A stretch of 64,000 bases of DNA from the NCBI RefSeq assembly GCF_000787835.1, contig NZ_BBPP01000024.1, positions 55,694-119,693 of the forward strand, read 5' to 3'. The translations under genes were made by a program, and so were the position numbers. Positions 1 through 8,275 of this stretch are shown in pieces; the stretch's first letter is position 1; each line of letters starts with the position of its first letter. The notes under the pieces were generated by a model. That model had not been told where the DNA came from and did not search any database. It was given only the letters and a program-made list of their open reading frames with translations. The DNA is from Streptacidiphilus melanogenes (GTDB lineage Bacteria > Actinomycetota > Actinomycetes > Streptomycetales > Streptomycetaceae).

Positions 1-2
1 AG

Positions 3-75
3 TACCCCCGACCGGATTCGAACCGGCGCTACTGCCGTGAGAGGGCAGCGTGCTAGGCCGCTACACAACGGGGGC
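3..75 (-). tRNA. tRNA-Glu (anticodon CTC)
   Basis: Read on the minus strand this folds as a complete cloverleaf. It has a G/C-rich 7-bp acceptor stem, a D arm, an anticodon arm whose loop carries CTC (reads GAG, Glu), and a T arm with the canonical GGTTCGAAT loop. The discriminator base is A at position 3. No CCA is encoded. It lies 22 bp from a second tRNA gene on the same strand, so the two are probably co-transcribed. Confidence 0.95.
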
Positions 76-97
76 GAGATCACTATTTCATTGTGAG

Positions 98-169
98 CTG
101 GGGTACCAGGACTCGAACCTAGACTAACTGAACCAGAATCAGTCGTGCTGCCAATTACACCATACCCCA
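98..169 (-). tRNA. tRNA-Gln (anticodon CTG)
   Basis: Minus-strand cloverleaf: the 7-bp acceptor stem begins TGGGGTA and closes with TACCCCA. The anticodon loop TTCTGGT carries CTG (reads CAG, Gln), the T arm carries GGTTCGAGTCC, and the discriminator is G. It lies upstream of tRNA-Glu in the transcript. Glu and Gln tRNAs are both relevant to the GatCAB amidotransferase encoded further along, which in actinobacteria commonly makes Gln-tRNA(Gln) or Asn-tRNA(Asn) by transamidation. Confidence 0.95.
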
Positions 170-247
170 TCGCACTGTCCAGGTGATCTTGGTGAGGACC
201 TCTCGGGTCTCCCCCCGTCCCTCCCGGGCGGCGCAACAAGAAGAACA

Positions 248-982
248 CTACCGGATGGGGGGCGGCGCTCCAAAATCGATAACCCGGAGCAGCTCCGGCA
301 GGTCAGCGAGGGTCCGCACGCGCGGCACGTCGACGCCCTCGCCGACTCCCCTCCGGTCCAGCCAGACGGCCCGCAGCCCGGCCGCGAGCGCGCCGTGCGC
401 GTCGGTCGTCAGCTTGTCCCCGACGTAGACCACCTGGCCGGGCGGCAGGCCCAGCGCGGCGCAGCCGGCCAGGAAGGCTTCCGGAGCGGGCTTGGCGTGC
501 CCGATCTCGCCGGAGCAGACCAGCGAGACGAAGCGCCCGCGCAGGCCGATCGCGGCCAGCTTGTCCTCCTGGTAGCGGCTGGAGGAGTTGCTCAGCAGCC
601 CGTGCCGGTAACCGGACAGCGCGTCGAGCGCCGGTATCACGTCGTCGAAGACGCGACGGTGCCGGGTGAAGGCGTCGAGGTAACCGGCGAACCACACGTC
701 GGGGTCCGCGGCGGCACGGCCGATCCGGCCGAGGAAGGCCTCGACCCGGACCCGGCGCTGCTCCTGGAACCCGAGCTCGCCGGCCAGGAAGCGCTCGTAG
801 GCGGCCTCCATGTCCGCGTTCCACGACGCGTGCGCCTCCTCGGCGGAGGTGAAGGCGTCGAGCAGCCCGAGCGCGGCCAGGTACTCCAGGATTCCGGCGC
901 GTTCGGCGCCGGAGTAGTCGAAGAGGGTGTCGTCGATGTCCCAGAGAACGCCTCGGACCTCCTCGGCGACCCTGTCAGCCAC
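248..982 (-). CDS. HAD-superfamily hydrolase
   Basis: A 244-residue protein with the haloacid dehalogenase fold. Motif I is DIDDT near residue 15 (nucleophile Asp plus general acid Asp). A helical cap follows at about residues 25-110. Motif II is the serine in LLSNSSS, motif III the lysine in HAKPAPEAF, and motif IV the VYVGDKLTTD aspartates. These support a Mg-dependent phosphatase, cytosolic, with unknown substrate (possibly a nucleotide or sugar phosphate). Start is GTG at 982, overlapping the stop of the upstream fumarylacetoacetate-hydrolase gene by 8 bp, so the two are translationally coupled. The family is certain; the specificity is not. Confidence 0.9.
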   Translation of the reverse strand: MADRVAEEVRGVLWDIDDTLFDYSGAERAGILEYLAALGLLDAFTSAEEAHASWNADMEAAYERFLAGELGFQEQRRVRVEAFLGRIGRAAADPDVWFAGYLDAFTRHRRVFDDVIPALDALSGYRHGLLSNSSSRYQEDKLAAIGLRGRFVSLVCSGEIGHAKPAPEAFLAGCAALGLPPGQVVYVGDKLTTDAHGALAAGLRAVWLDRRGVGEGVDVPRVRTLADLPELLRVIDFGAPPPIR

Positions 983-1742
983 GCTTGACCACGCGGTTGC
1001 TCAGCGTGCCGATCCCCTCGACGGTGACGGCGACCTCGTCGCCGATCTGCAGCGGGCCGACGCCCGCCGGAGTGCCGGTGAGAATGACGTCGCCGGGGAG
1101 CAGCGTCATCGCGTCGGAGATGTGGACGACCAGGTCGGCGATCGAGCGGACCATCTGCGAAGTGCGGCCTGCCTGGCGCAGCTCACCGTTGACGGTGCAG
1201 GTGACGGCGAGGTCGGACGGGTCGAGGTCGGTCTCGATCCACGGGCCGAGCGGGCACGAGGTGTCGAAGCCCTTGGCGCGGGCCCACTGGCCCTCGCGCT
1301 GCTGGATGTCGCGGGCGGTGACGTCGTTGGCGCAGGTGTAGCCGAAGATCACGTCGGCCACCCGGGCGTGCGGGACCTCGCGGCACATCCGGCCGATGAC
1401 GACGGCCAGTTCGGCCTCGTACTGCACGTCGGCGGAGAACGGCGGGTAGGCGATGTTCTCCGTCGGGCCGATGACGGAGGTCGACGGCTTGAAGAAGGTG
1501 AGCGGCGCCTCGGGCACCTCGTGGCCGAGTTCGGCGGCGTGGGCGGCGTAGTTACGGCCGACGGCCACGATCTTGCTCGGCAGCATCGGAGTCAGCAGGC
1601 GTACGTCGGCCAGCGGCAGCACCGCGCCGGTCGGCTGGAGTTCGCCGAACGGATGGCCGGCGAGCGCGGCGACGGTCTCGGCCTCGGCGTCGATGACCCC
1701 GAAGGTGACCTCGCCCTCGTGGGTGTACCTGGCGATGCGCAC
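975..1742 (-). CDS. Fumarylacetoacetate hydrolase family protein
   Basis: A 255-residue protein from a GTG start at 1742, chosen because GAGGAG lies about 10 bases upstream and the residues before it are not conserved-looking. It carries the FAH-fold signature: an SKIVAVGRNYAAHAAE stretch at about residues 56-71, FFKPSTSVIGPTENI, and the metal-binding acids in YEAELAVVIG and GYTCANDVTARDIQ. Relatives are 2-hydroxyhepta-2,4-diene-1,7-dioate isomerases, acylpyruvases and oxaloacetate tautomerases. The true substrate cannot be read from sequence. It overlaps and probably co-translates the HAD gene. In streptomycetes this pair usually lies near gltX (recalled, not checked). Confidence 0.92.
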   Translation of the reverse strand: MRIARYTHEGEVTFGVIDAEAETVAALAGHPFGELQPTGAVLPLADVRLLTPMLPSKIVAVGRNYAAHAAELGHEVPEAPLTFFKPSTSVIGPTENIAYPPFSADVQYEAELAVVIGRMCREVPHARVADVIFGYTCANDVTARDIQQREGQWARAKGFDTSCPLGPWIETDLDPSDLAVTCTVNGELRQAGRTSQMVRSIADLVVHISDAMTLLPGDVILTGTPAGVGPLQIGDEVAVTVEGIGTLSNRVVKRG

Positions 1743-1825
1743 GGTGCGGACGTCTCCTCGGAGCAGAACGGGTGGATCACGACCCACCCTAGTCCGGACG
1801 ACGCCGGCGGTCCGGGCGACGCGAA

Positions 1826-1847
1826 GGGCCCCGCCGAAGCGGGGCCC
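1826..1847 (-). terminator. Hairpin terminator after the small repeat gene
   Basis: A perfect 9-bp GC stem (GGGCCCCGC / GCGGGGCCC) with a CGAA tetraloop, lying just past the stop of the 1867-2058 minus-strand gene and before the FAH gene. There is no long U tract, which is normal for streptomycete terminators. Confidence 0.8.
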
Positions 1848-1866
1848 TCGACGAAGCGTGGCGCGG

Positions 1867-2058
1867 TTACTCCGCGACCTGCACCGGCGGCGCGACCATC
1901 AGGTTGGTCCGGCGCGGGTTGGCCGTCTGCTGCGGGAGCTCCGCGGGCCGCTCGGCGGACTGGCGCAGCGCGGGGCCGGCGTTCTCCGGCAGGGCGGCGA
2001 GCTGGGTCCGGCGCGGGTTGGCCGTGGGACGGAAGCTCATGGTCGTCTTGAAGGTCAC
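1867..2058 (-). CDS. Small protein with an internal TANPRRT repeat
   Basis: A 63-residue product starting at GTG 2058, preceded by AAGGTGAG at a proper distance. An ATG 18 bases further in is an alternative start. The protein contains the motif TANPRRT twice, near residues 12 and 45, followed by Q-L in the first copy and N-L in the second. It has no cysteines, no signal peptide and no membrane segment, and is rich in Pro, Ala and Gln. A strong terminator follows, so it is its own short transcript, placed beside the conservon promoter region. I do not recognise the family. The twice-repeated motif suggests a binding peptide, a processed peptide or a RiPP-like precursor, but no maturation gene adjoins it. 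That it is a real gene is supported by start site, RBS and terminator. Confidence 0.7.
   Translation of the reverse strand: MTFKTTMSFRPTANPRRTQLAALPENAGPALRQSAERPAELPQQTANPRRTNLMVAPPVQVAE
1906..2025 (-). repeat. 21-bp direct repeat inside the small gene
   Basis: The 21-base block at 1906-1926 recurs exactly at 2005-2025 (period 99 bp). It encodes the two TANPRRT motifs of the small protein. An exact DNA match, including third codon positions, points to a duplication within the gene. Confidence 0.9.
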
Positions 2059-2605
2059 CGGTGACTCACCTTGGTCTCGATCGGCAGGGGGCCACGTGCT
2101 GTGCCCACATCCAGGATCTCATTCCACAGGAGAGGCACTCGGCACCACCTCATATGCTGTGAGGTTGGTCACTTCCCGGCACTCCAGAACCGACAGTTAC
2201 GGCATTGTGCCCCCATCCATAGGTTGGACATAAAGGCCATATCGGACAAAATCATGACGCGCCGTCACCCGCTCACGCGCAGCTCGGACGCACGCATGTC
2301 CGAAACGTACGGTTTCCTCGACCCCATTTCGCACGTTGCGTCACAGCCACACCACTGATGGTCACACGCTTCACTACCGAGCGTCGCCCCTTGTTGGAGA
2401 TCGGGGGCTGTGCTGGAATGCCACGGACCGCCGGAGCCGCCCCCACCCAGCAAGAAGCTCGGCACCGGGGCTCCCGACGGCGGCTTGGAGACAAACTCCA
2501 CCGGGCGAGGCTCGGACCCGACCGGGGTCCACGCCCTCCGAGAACTCGACACCGTTCCGCTGCTGCGCACAGCGCGGGACGCCTGGTCCAGAGGTTGCGA
2601 CGCTA
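2059..2605. promoter_or_regulatory. Divergent intergenic region before conservon 1
   Basis: About 550 bp without a supportable gene; the plus-strand reading frames here look non-coding and the base composition is lower in GC at 2140-2360. It must hold the promoter of the small gene (leftward) and of cvnA (rightward). The palindrome GGTGACTCACC at 2060-2070 overlaps the small gene's ribosome-binding site and resembles a BldD half-site pair. GTGCTGGAATGCCA at 2410-2423 is shared with the second conservon's upstream region. Confidence 0.6.
2410..2423 (+). promoter_or_regulatory. Shared upstream element of cvnA genes (copy 1)
   Basis: GTGCTGGAATGCCA, matching 13 of 14 bases of the block at 8276-8289 in front of the second cvnA. 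Both lie within about 200 bp upstream of the chosen start codons. It may be a promoter -10 region or an operator common to both conservons. Function is inferred only from conservation. Confidence 0.45.
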
Positions 2606-5600
2606 GTGCAGGGACGTATCAAGAGGGGCGGCGGCGCGGGCAACCCGGCGGACCGCGGAGCAGCTGGCCACCAGCAGCCGTCGCCGAATGCCCCCCACGC
2701 CGCCGAGGGCTCGCGCCCCGGAGCCGCCGCGGGCCGACCCGGCCCCGAGACCGCCGGTCCGGGCGCCACATCGGGCGCCGGGAACGCCAAGGGCGACCAG
2801 AAGGACGGCCCCTCCGGCGCGAGCCGGATCGGGCGGGTGACCCCGCCCAAGGCCGTCAGGACACGTCGGTACTCCCTCGGCAACTGGCGCATCCGCTCCA
2901 GGCTGACCGCGCTGCTGGTGCTCCCCGTGGTCGCGGCCATCGTCCTCGGTGGTCTGCGTATCCAGGGCTCGCTCCAGACCCAGCAGCAGCTGGACAACGT
3001 CGCCAAGCTCGGTGACGTGGCCCAGGCCGCCACGCTGCTCGCCATCGCGCTCGAGGACGAGCGCGACGACATGGCGCTCGCCAGCGGCATCCAGGGTCAG
3101 AGCGTGCAGAGCAACAGCCAGGTGCTCTACGACATGTCGCAGACCGCCAAGCGGCACCAGACGCTGAGCAACCTGATCGACTCGCTCGACAAGTCGCAAC
3201 TCCCCGGCAACGGCGTCGACATCGTCTCGGTGCAGCTGAAGCTCGGACAGCTCCCGACCATCGAGAAGAACGCGTTCCAGTACCCGGCCGACGCCGGGAA
3301 CGGGCCTGAGCTGCAGAAGACCGTCGCCGCGTTCGACGGCCTGATCACGCCGCTGACCCAGGTCACCCAGGACCTCGCCCTCGCGTCCTCCAACCTCCAG
3401 CTGGTCCAGGCGACCCGGTCGCTGCAGGCCTTCACGCAGTGGCACGAGGACATGGCCATCGTCCGCTCCACGCTGCTCGGCGCGCTCGCCTTCCAGCAGC
3501 CGAACGCGACGCAGCCGACGCCGACGATCGCCCCGAGCGACCGGGAGTACGCCAACTCGGCGCTCCAGGACGCGGCGACCGCGCAGACGGAGTTCCAGGC
3601 CCTCTACGGCACCTCCAAGGCGACCAACCTGATCGGCGCCTGGCAGTCGAACACCAACATCGACCTGGCCCAGCGCTGGGCCAAGAAGGTGCTGACGGCG
3701 ACCACGCCGCTCGACGCCGAGACCGAGACCGCGCAGGACTGGTACTCGCAGTCCCACACGCAGATGCTGCAGATGGCCCAGGACGAGTCCTTCCTGGTCC
3801 AGGAGCTGAACACGACGTCCGCCAACCTGCGCTCGCAGGCCCAGGCCGACGCCTACGCCAACGCCGGTCTGATCGTCGCGGTCCTCCTGGTCGCCATCCT
3901 CGGCGCCGGTCTGGTGGCCCGCTCGATGGTGCGCACCCTGGCCAAGCTGCAGCAGACCGCCGAGGACGTCGCCGAGCACACGCTGCCGGAGATGGTCCGC
4001 AAGCTCTCCGAGGCCGACCCGCAGGACGTGGACGTCACGATCCAGCCGATCGGTATCGACACCAGGGACGAGATCGGGCACGTGGCCCGAGCCTTCGACA
4101 AGGTCCACAGCCAGGCCGTCCGACTCGCCGCCGAGCAGGCCCTGCTCCGAGGCAACATCAACGCGATGTTCACCAACCTCTCGCGCCGCTCGCAGGGTCT
4201 GATCCAGCGCCAGCTGGCGATGATCTCCGAGCTGGAGTCGCGTGAGGCGGACCCGGACCAGCTGGCCCAGCTGTTCAAGCTCGACCACCTCGCGACGCGT
4301 ATGCGTCGTAACGGTGAGAACCTCCTCGTCCTCGCGGGTGAGGACCCGGGCCGCCGCTGGACCCGCCCGGTCCCGCTGGTCGACGTGCTCCGTGCCGCCG
4401 CCTCCGAGGTGGAGCAGTACGAGCGCATCGAACTGGCCTCGGTGCCGACCGCCGAGGTCGCCGGCCGCGTCGTCAACGACCTCGTGCACCTGCTCGCAGA
4501 GCTGCTCGAGAACGCGACGTCGTTCTCCAGCCCGCAGACCCGCGTCCGGGTCACCGGTCACGCGCTGCCCGACGGCCGCGTGCTGATCGAGATCCACGAC
4601 ACCGGCATCGGTCTCTCCCCCGACGACCTGGCCGAGATCAACGAGCGCCTGGCGAACCCGCCGGTGGTGGACGTCTCCGTCTCCCGCCGCATGGGCCTCT
4701 TCGTGGTCGGTCGACTCTCGCTGCGCCACGGCATCCGCATCCAGCTGCGTCCGAGCGACTCCGGCGGCACCACCGCGCTGGTCATGCTCCCGGTCGACGT
4801 CACCAACGTGGCCGAGCGCCGCGCCGGTGCTGCGGGCGGTGCCAAGGCCGCTCCGGGGGGTCCGCAGCGCACGGCGGCTCCCGCCGGGCCGCAGCGCACC
4901 CCGCTGGCCTCCGGCCCGCAGGGCGGCCTCGACGGCCGTGGCGGCCGTCCCACGCTGCCGCAGCAGTCGCAGCCGAACCTGGGCCTGCCGCAGGGCTCCT
5001 CGGCCGGCTCCACCACGCAGAGCGGCCTGCCGCAGCGCGGCGCACAGCCGACCGACGGCCGCGGCCTCCCCACCGGCCCGGGCGCCGGCCAGGACAACAC
5101 CTTCGGTGGTCAGCCCCTCCCGCAGCGCGGCGCACAGCCGACCGACGGCCGCGGCCTCCCCACCGGCCCGGGCGCCGGCCAGGACAACACCTTCGGTGGT
5201 CAGCCCCTGCCCCAGCGCGGCGGCGCGGCGACGCCCGCCGCCCCGGCGGCCCAGCAGGGCTTCCCGCAGTCGGCGCCGACCGGTCAGCCGGGTGGCTTCG
5301 ACTCCAGCCGCACCGACGGCCGCGGCATGCCGCTGCCCGGTGCCGGTCCGCTGCCGCAGCGCGGCGCGCAGGCCCCGGCTCCCCAGCAGGGCCAGCAGCA
5401 GCCGTTCGGCATCCCCGGCACTCCTGGTGCTCCCGGTGCCTCCGGCAGCCGCGGCGAGGCCGGTTTCGGCCAGGAGCGCGGCCTCGAGCCCTCGCTCTGG
5501 GCCGAGCAGCCGCAGCACGGTTCGCCCGCGGGCGGTCGCCACGACGGTGGCCAGAACCTCGGTGGTCCCAACCCCGGCGGGCAGAACCTCGGCGGGCAGA

Positions 5601-6415
5601 ACCTCGGCGGGCAGACTCCCGGCGGGCAGACCCTCGGTGGCCAGCCGCTGGGCGGTCAGGGCCTCGGCGGCCAGAACGTCCCGGGTGACAGCACCGCGCA
5701 GTTCGCCCGGCCGCGCTTCGACGAGGAGCCTCCGGCCCGCCCGGTGCCGCCGGCTCCGGTCCCGCCGCAGCCGCAGGCCACGCCGCAGCAGGACTTCGCC
5801 TCCGACCCGCTCACTCGCGCGCTGCCTCCGGCGAGCGAGTCCGCGGCCCCGTCGCCGATCTTCGAGCAGATGGAGACGACCTGGTTCCGCGCCGGTCGCG
5901 CCGAGCGGATGCGCGGCGTGCAGGTGTCCGGCACCGAGGCGGGCGACCAGTCGGCCTCCGGGACCGCGCAGTTCGGCGGCCCGTCGGCCACCGGCCAGTT
6001 CGACACCGCGCAGTTCGGCGCGGACCAGTTCGGCGGCCGTCCGGCCGACGGCGGTCCGGCCCGTCCGGCGCAGGGCCCCACGGGCTCGACCGGTGTGACC
6101 GGCATGGGCGCCGACCAGACGCCGTGGCGCAGCTCGGCCAACGACGAGACGTGGCGCCGGGCCGAGCAGGTGCGCGAGCCCAGCGCGGGCGGCGTGATGC
6201 CGTCCGGTCTGCCGCGCCGCGTGCCCAAGGCCAACCTGGTCCCGGGCCAGGCGGAGTCCCAGGCTCTTCCCGGTCCGCAGGTCTCCCGCAACCCGGACGA
6301 GGTCCGCGGGCGTCTCACCAACCTGCGTCGCGGCATCCAGCAGGGCCGCGCCGCCGGTTCGTCCGGTCCCGGTCAGGGCTCCGGCCCGTACGGCAGCAAC
6401 TCCCAGGAGCGTTGA
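2606..6415 (+). CDS. cvnA: Conservon 1 sensor-kinase-like protein CvnA
   Basis: A 1269-residue membrane sensor. The GTG start at 2606 is chosen because AGAGG precedes it and family members begin MQGR(F/I)KR; the frame is open further upstream but looks non-coding. Layout: Ala/Gly/Pro-rich N-terminus; TM1 at about residues 98-118; an extracellular nitrate/nitrite-sensing-like domain (ALEDERDDMALASG); TM2 at about 418-440; HAMP; a helix with KLDHLATRMRR; and a GHKL ATPase with N box LLAELLENATSF (about 627-640) and G1 DTGIGL (about 664). A disordered tail of some 540 residues follows, with a 30-residue tandem duplication, a GGQNL-type repeat tract (encoded at about 5550-5680) and a conserved end. 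CvnA partners with CvnB, C and D in a membrane complex likened to a eukaryotic GPCR/G-protein module. The signal sensed is unknown. Confidence 0.93.
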   Translation: MQGRIKRGGGAGNPADRGAAGHQQPSPNAPHAAEGSRPGAAAGRPGPETAGPGATSGAGNAKGDQKDGPSGASRIGRVTPPKAVRTRRYSLGNWRIRSRLTALLVLPVVAAIVLGGLRIQGSLQTQQQLDNVAKLGDVAQAATLLAIALEDERDDMALASGIQGQSVQSNSQVLYDMSQTAKRHQTLSNLIDSLDKSQLPGNGVDIVSVQLKLGQLPTIEKNAFQYPADAGNGPELQKTVAAFDGLITPLTQVTQDLALASSNLQLVQATRSLQAFTQWHEDMAIVRSTLLGALAFQQPNATQPTPTIAPSDREYANSALQDAATAQTEFQALYGTSKATNLIGAWQSNTNIDLAQRWAKKVLTATTPLDAETETAQDWYSQSHTQMLQMAQDESFLVQELNTTSANLRSQAQADAYANAGLIVAVLLVAILGAGLVARSMVRTLAKLQQTAEDVAEHTLPEMVRKLSEADPQDVDVTIQPIGIDTRDEIGHVARAFDKVHSQAVRLAAEQALLRGNINAMFTNLSRRSQGLIQRQLAMISELESREADPDQLAQLFKLDHLATRMRRNGENLLVLAGEDPGRRWTRPVPLVDVLRAAASEVEQYERIELASVPTAEVAGRVVNDLVHLLAELLENATSFSSPQTRVRVTGHALPDGRVLIEIHDTGIGLSPDDLAEINERLANPPVVDVSVSRRMGLFVVGRLSLRHGIRIQLRPSDSGGTTALVMLPVDVTNVAERRAGAAGGAKAAPGGPQRTAAPAGPQRTPLASGPQGGLDGRGGRPTLPQQSQPNLGLPQGSSAGSTTQSGLPQRGAQPTDGRGLPTGPGAGQDNTFGGQPLPQRGAQPTDGRGLPTGPGAGQDNTFGGQPLPQRGGAATPAAPAAQQGFPQSAPTGQPGGFDSSRTDGRGMPLPGAGPLPQRGAQAPAPQQGQQQPFGIPGTPGAPGASGSRGEAGFGQERGLEPSLWAEQPQHGSPAGGRHDGGQNLGGPNPGGQNLGGQNLGGQTPGGQTLGGQPLGGQGLGGQNVPGDSTAQFARPRFDEEPPARPVPPAPVPPQPQATPQQDFASDPLTRALPPASESAAPSPIFEQMETTWFRAGRAERMRGVQVSGTEAGDQSASGTAQFGGPSATGQFDTAQFGADQFGGRPADGGPARPAQGPTGSTGVTGMGADQTPWRSSANDETWRRAEQVREPSAGGVMPSGLPRRVPKANLVPGQAESQALPGPQVSRNPDEVRGRLTNLRRGIQQGRAAGSSGPGQGSGPYGSNSQER
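5030..5208 (+). repeat. Tandem 90-bp repeat in the cvnA tail
   Basis: Two units with a 90-bp period; 5030-5118 and 5120-5208 match over 89 bases. Each unit encodes a 30-residue segment beginning LPQRGAQPTDGRGLPTG in the disordered C-terminal tail. Base-perfect identity means a recent duplication, or an assembly artefact that long reads could exclude. Confidence 0.92.
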
Positions 6416-6418
6416 TCA

Positions 6419-6841
6419 ATGAGTCAGATGAGCCAGGCGGCCCAGAACCTCAACTGGTTGATCACCAACTTCGTCGACAACACCCCCGGGGTGTCGCACA
6501 CCGTGGTGGTCTCGGCAGACGGACTGCTGCTCGCCATGTCCGAGGGCTTCCCCCGCGACCGCGCCGACCAGCTCGCCGCCGTCGCCTCCGGCCTCACCTC
6601 GCTGACCCAGGGCGCCTCCCGCATCTTCGAAGGCGGAAAGGTCACCCAGACCGTCGTCGAGATGGAACGCGGCTTCCTCTTCATCATGGCGGTCTCCGAC
6701 GGCTCCTCCCTCGCCGTCCTCGCCTCCCCCGACAGCGACATCGGCCTCGTCGGCTACGAAATGGCCCTCCTGGTCGACCGCGCCGGAACCGTACTCACCC
6801 CGGCCCTCCGCGCCGAACTCCAGGGCAGTCTTCTGCACTGA
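6419..6841 (+). CDS. cvnB: Conservon 1 roadblock/LC7 protein CvnB
   Basis: A 140-residue protein of the roadblock/LC7 family (residues about 10-105: LNWLITNFVDNTPGVSHTVV, then DGLLLAMSE, then VVEMERGFLFIMAVSDGSSLAVLAS). In conservons this family binds the GTPase CvnD and is thought to modulate its nucleotide cycle, like MglB with MglA. It starts at ATG 6419, three bases after the cvnA stop codon, so it is co-translated with cvnA. Its product is identical, residue for residue, to CvnB of the second conservon, and the DNA differs at only two positions near the 3' end. Such identity is far above that of the flanking cvnA, cvnC and cvnD pairs. Confidence 0.95.
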   Translation: MSQMSQAAQNLNWLITNFVDNTPGVSHTVVVSADGLLLAMSEGFPRDRADQLAAVASGLTSLTQGASRIFEGGKVTQTVVEMERGFLFIMAVSDGSSLAVLASPDSDIGLVGYEMALLVDRAGTVLTPALRAELQGSLLH

Positions 6842-6885
6842 CGCGGTGTCGGTCCGGTGTGGAACGGATGAGAGATAGACCACCT

Positions 6886-6924
6886 CGGCCCGTGAATCCC
6901 GACCCGGTCGGGACTCACGGGCCG
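6886..6924 (+). terminator. Long hairpin between cvnB and cvnC
   Basis: CGGCCCGTGAATCCCGACC pairs with GGTCGGGACTCACGGGCCG: 19-base arms with a single internal mismatch. It lies in the 271-bp gap that splits conservon 1 into cvnAB and cvnCD. No U tract follows. It would act as a terminator or attenuator inside the operon, or as an mRNA-stabilising 3' end for cvnAB. The second conservon has no counterpart. Confidence 0.7.
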
Positions 6925-7112
6925 TCGGCCCCGTACACTCCGGTGCCACTCGTGTCGCGGCGACCGCCGCGGCACCCCACGACAAGACCGACGGCCCACA
7001 GCAGCACCCCGCACGAGCAGCACCGCATCAGCAGCACGCCAGACCCGCAACAAGGCACCACCCACCCTCGCCGCGGAAAGGCACGACGGCCGCTGCAGCA
7101 CTAGGAGGACTG

Positions 7113-7487
7113 ATGACGACACCGCACGGAGGCCAGGGCGGCGCACGCCAGCCGCTGGTACGCCCGTATGCGATGACCGGCGGCCGTACCCGTCCGCGCT
7201 ACCAGCTCGCCATCGAGGCGCTGGTCACCAGCACGCCCCAGGCGTACCGCTCGGGCACGCTGCTGCCGGAGCACGCGCGGATCGTCGACCTGTGCCGCGA
7301 GGTCAAGTCGGTGGCGGAGGTCTCCGCCCTCGTCCCCATGCCGCTCGGCGTCGCCCGCATCCTCGTCGCCGACCTGGCCGAGGCGGGCCTGGTCGCCATC
7401 CACCAGCCGGCCGCCGCCTCCGACAACGGCGGCGCCCCCGACGTCACGCTGCTCGAAAGGGTGCTCAGTGGACTTCGCAAGCTCTAG
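7113..7487 (+). CDS. cvnC: Conservon 1 DUF742 protein CvnC
   Basis: A 124-residue DUF742 protein: RPYAMTGGRTRPRYQLAIEALV at the N-terminus, then a winged-helix-like middle (EHARIVDLCREVKSVAEVSALVPMPLGVARILVADLAEAGLVAIH). Its C-terminus LLERVLSGLRKL is written in the same bases that start cvnD. The ATG at 7113 has a strong AGGAGG eight bases upstream. CvnC is an adaptor of the conservon complex. It lacks the Gly/Tyr/Pro-rich N-terminal extension found in the CvnC of the second conservon (124 against 191 residues). Confidence 0.93.
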   Translation: MTTPHGGQGGARQPLVRPYAMTGGRTRPRYQLAIEALVTSTPQAYRSGTLLPEHARIVDLCREVKSVAEVSALVPMPLGVARILVADLAEAGLVAIHQPAAASDNGGAPDVTLLERVLSGLRKL

Positions 7488-8052
7488 CCCGGCCACGGCC
7501 ACCCGGGCCACCACCTCCGCGAAGATCGTGGTGGCGGGCGGGTTCGGCGTGGGCAAGACGACCCTCGTCGGCGCGGTCTCCGAGATCAACCCGCTGCGCA
7601 CGGAGGCCGTGATGACCTCGGCCTCGGCCGGGATCGACGACCTGACGCACGTCGGCGGGAAGACCACGACCACGGTCGCGATGGACTTCGGCCGCATCAC
7701 GCTCGACGCGGACCTGATCCTCTACCTGTTCGGCACCCCCGGACAGGACCGCTTCTGGTTCATGTGGGACGACCTGGTCCGCGGCGCCATCGGCGCCGTC
7801 GTCCTGGTCGACACCCGCCGCCTCGCCGACTGCTTCCCCGCGATCGACTACTTCGAGAACAGCGGCCTGCCGTTCGTCGTGGCCCTCAACAACTTCGACG
7901 GCTTCGCCACGCACAGCCCCGAAGAGGTCCGCGACGCCCTGCAGTTGGGGCCGGACACGCCCATCATCGCCACCGATGCCCGGCGGCGGGACAGCGCCAA
8001 GTCCGCGCTGATCACGCTCGTCGAGCACGCGTTGCTCGCCAGACTTCGCTGA
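7468..8052 (+). CDS. cvnD: Conservon 1 small GTPase CvnD
   Basis: A 194-residue Ras-like GTPase. P-loop GGFGVGKTT lies at about residues 27-35. A switch region with GKTTTTVAMDFGRI follows, then G3 LFGTPGQDRFW and a G4-like LNNFDG where NKxD is usual. No lipid-attachment cysteine is visible. It starts at GTG inside the last codons of cvnC (20-base overlap), which enforces coupled translation. CvnD is expected to act with CvnB and to be recruited to the membrane by CvnA. Bases 7710-7875 are identical to the matching part of the second cvnD. Confidence 0.94.
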   Translation: MDFASSSPATATRATTSAKIVVAGGFGVGKTTLVGAVSEINPLRTEAVMTSASAGIDDLTHVGGKTTTTVAMDFGRITLDADLILYLFGTPGQDRFWFMWDDLVRGAIGAVVLVDTRRLADCFPAIDYFENSGLPFVVALNNFDGFATHSPEEVRDALQLGPDTPIIATDARRRDSAKSALITLVEHALLARLR

Positions 8053-8275
8053 GAGGCGGCGACGCCGCCGTCGCCGTTCCCGAGCCGGGGACGACCGCGT
8101 GCTGAACTTTCTATAACGGTTCGACACGCATTTCCCACCCGGCTCTCACCAGCGGTAAGCGAACGCATACGCTCCGCCCACAGCGGGGTGAGCATTCGCC
8201 GTTCGTGGGTGTTTATGTCCTATTTACACCAGGATCCCAGCGAAGCGGAGGGTGTTTGGCCCAGGCCATTCGCCC

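Noticed and set aside
2336-2605. N-terminal extension of cvnA to an ATG at 2336
   Set aside because: The extra 90 codons look non-coding; the GTG at 2606 has an RBS and the family N-terminus.
2603-5542. Very long open frame antisense to cvnA (979 codons)
   Set aside because: It is a shadow of GC-rich third positions in the real gene; its protein is Arg/Leu/Gly/Val-rich with no domain.
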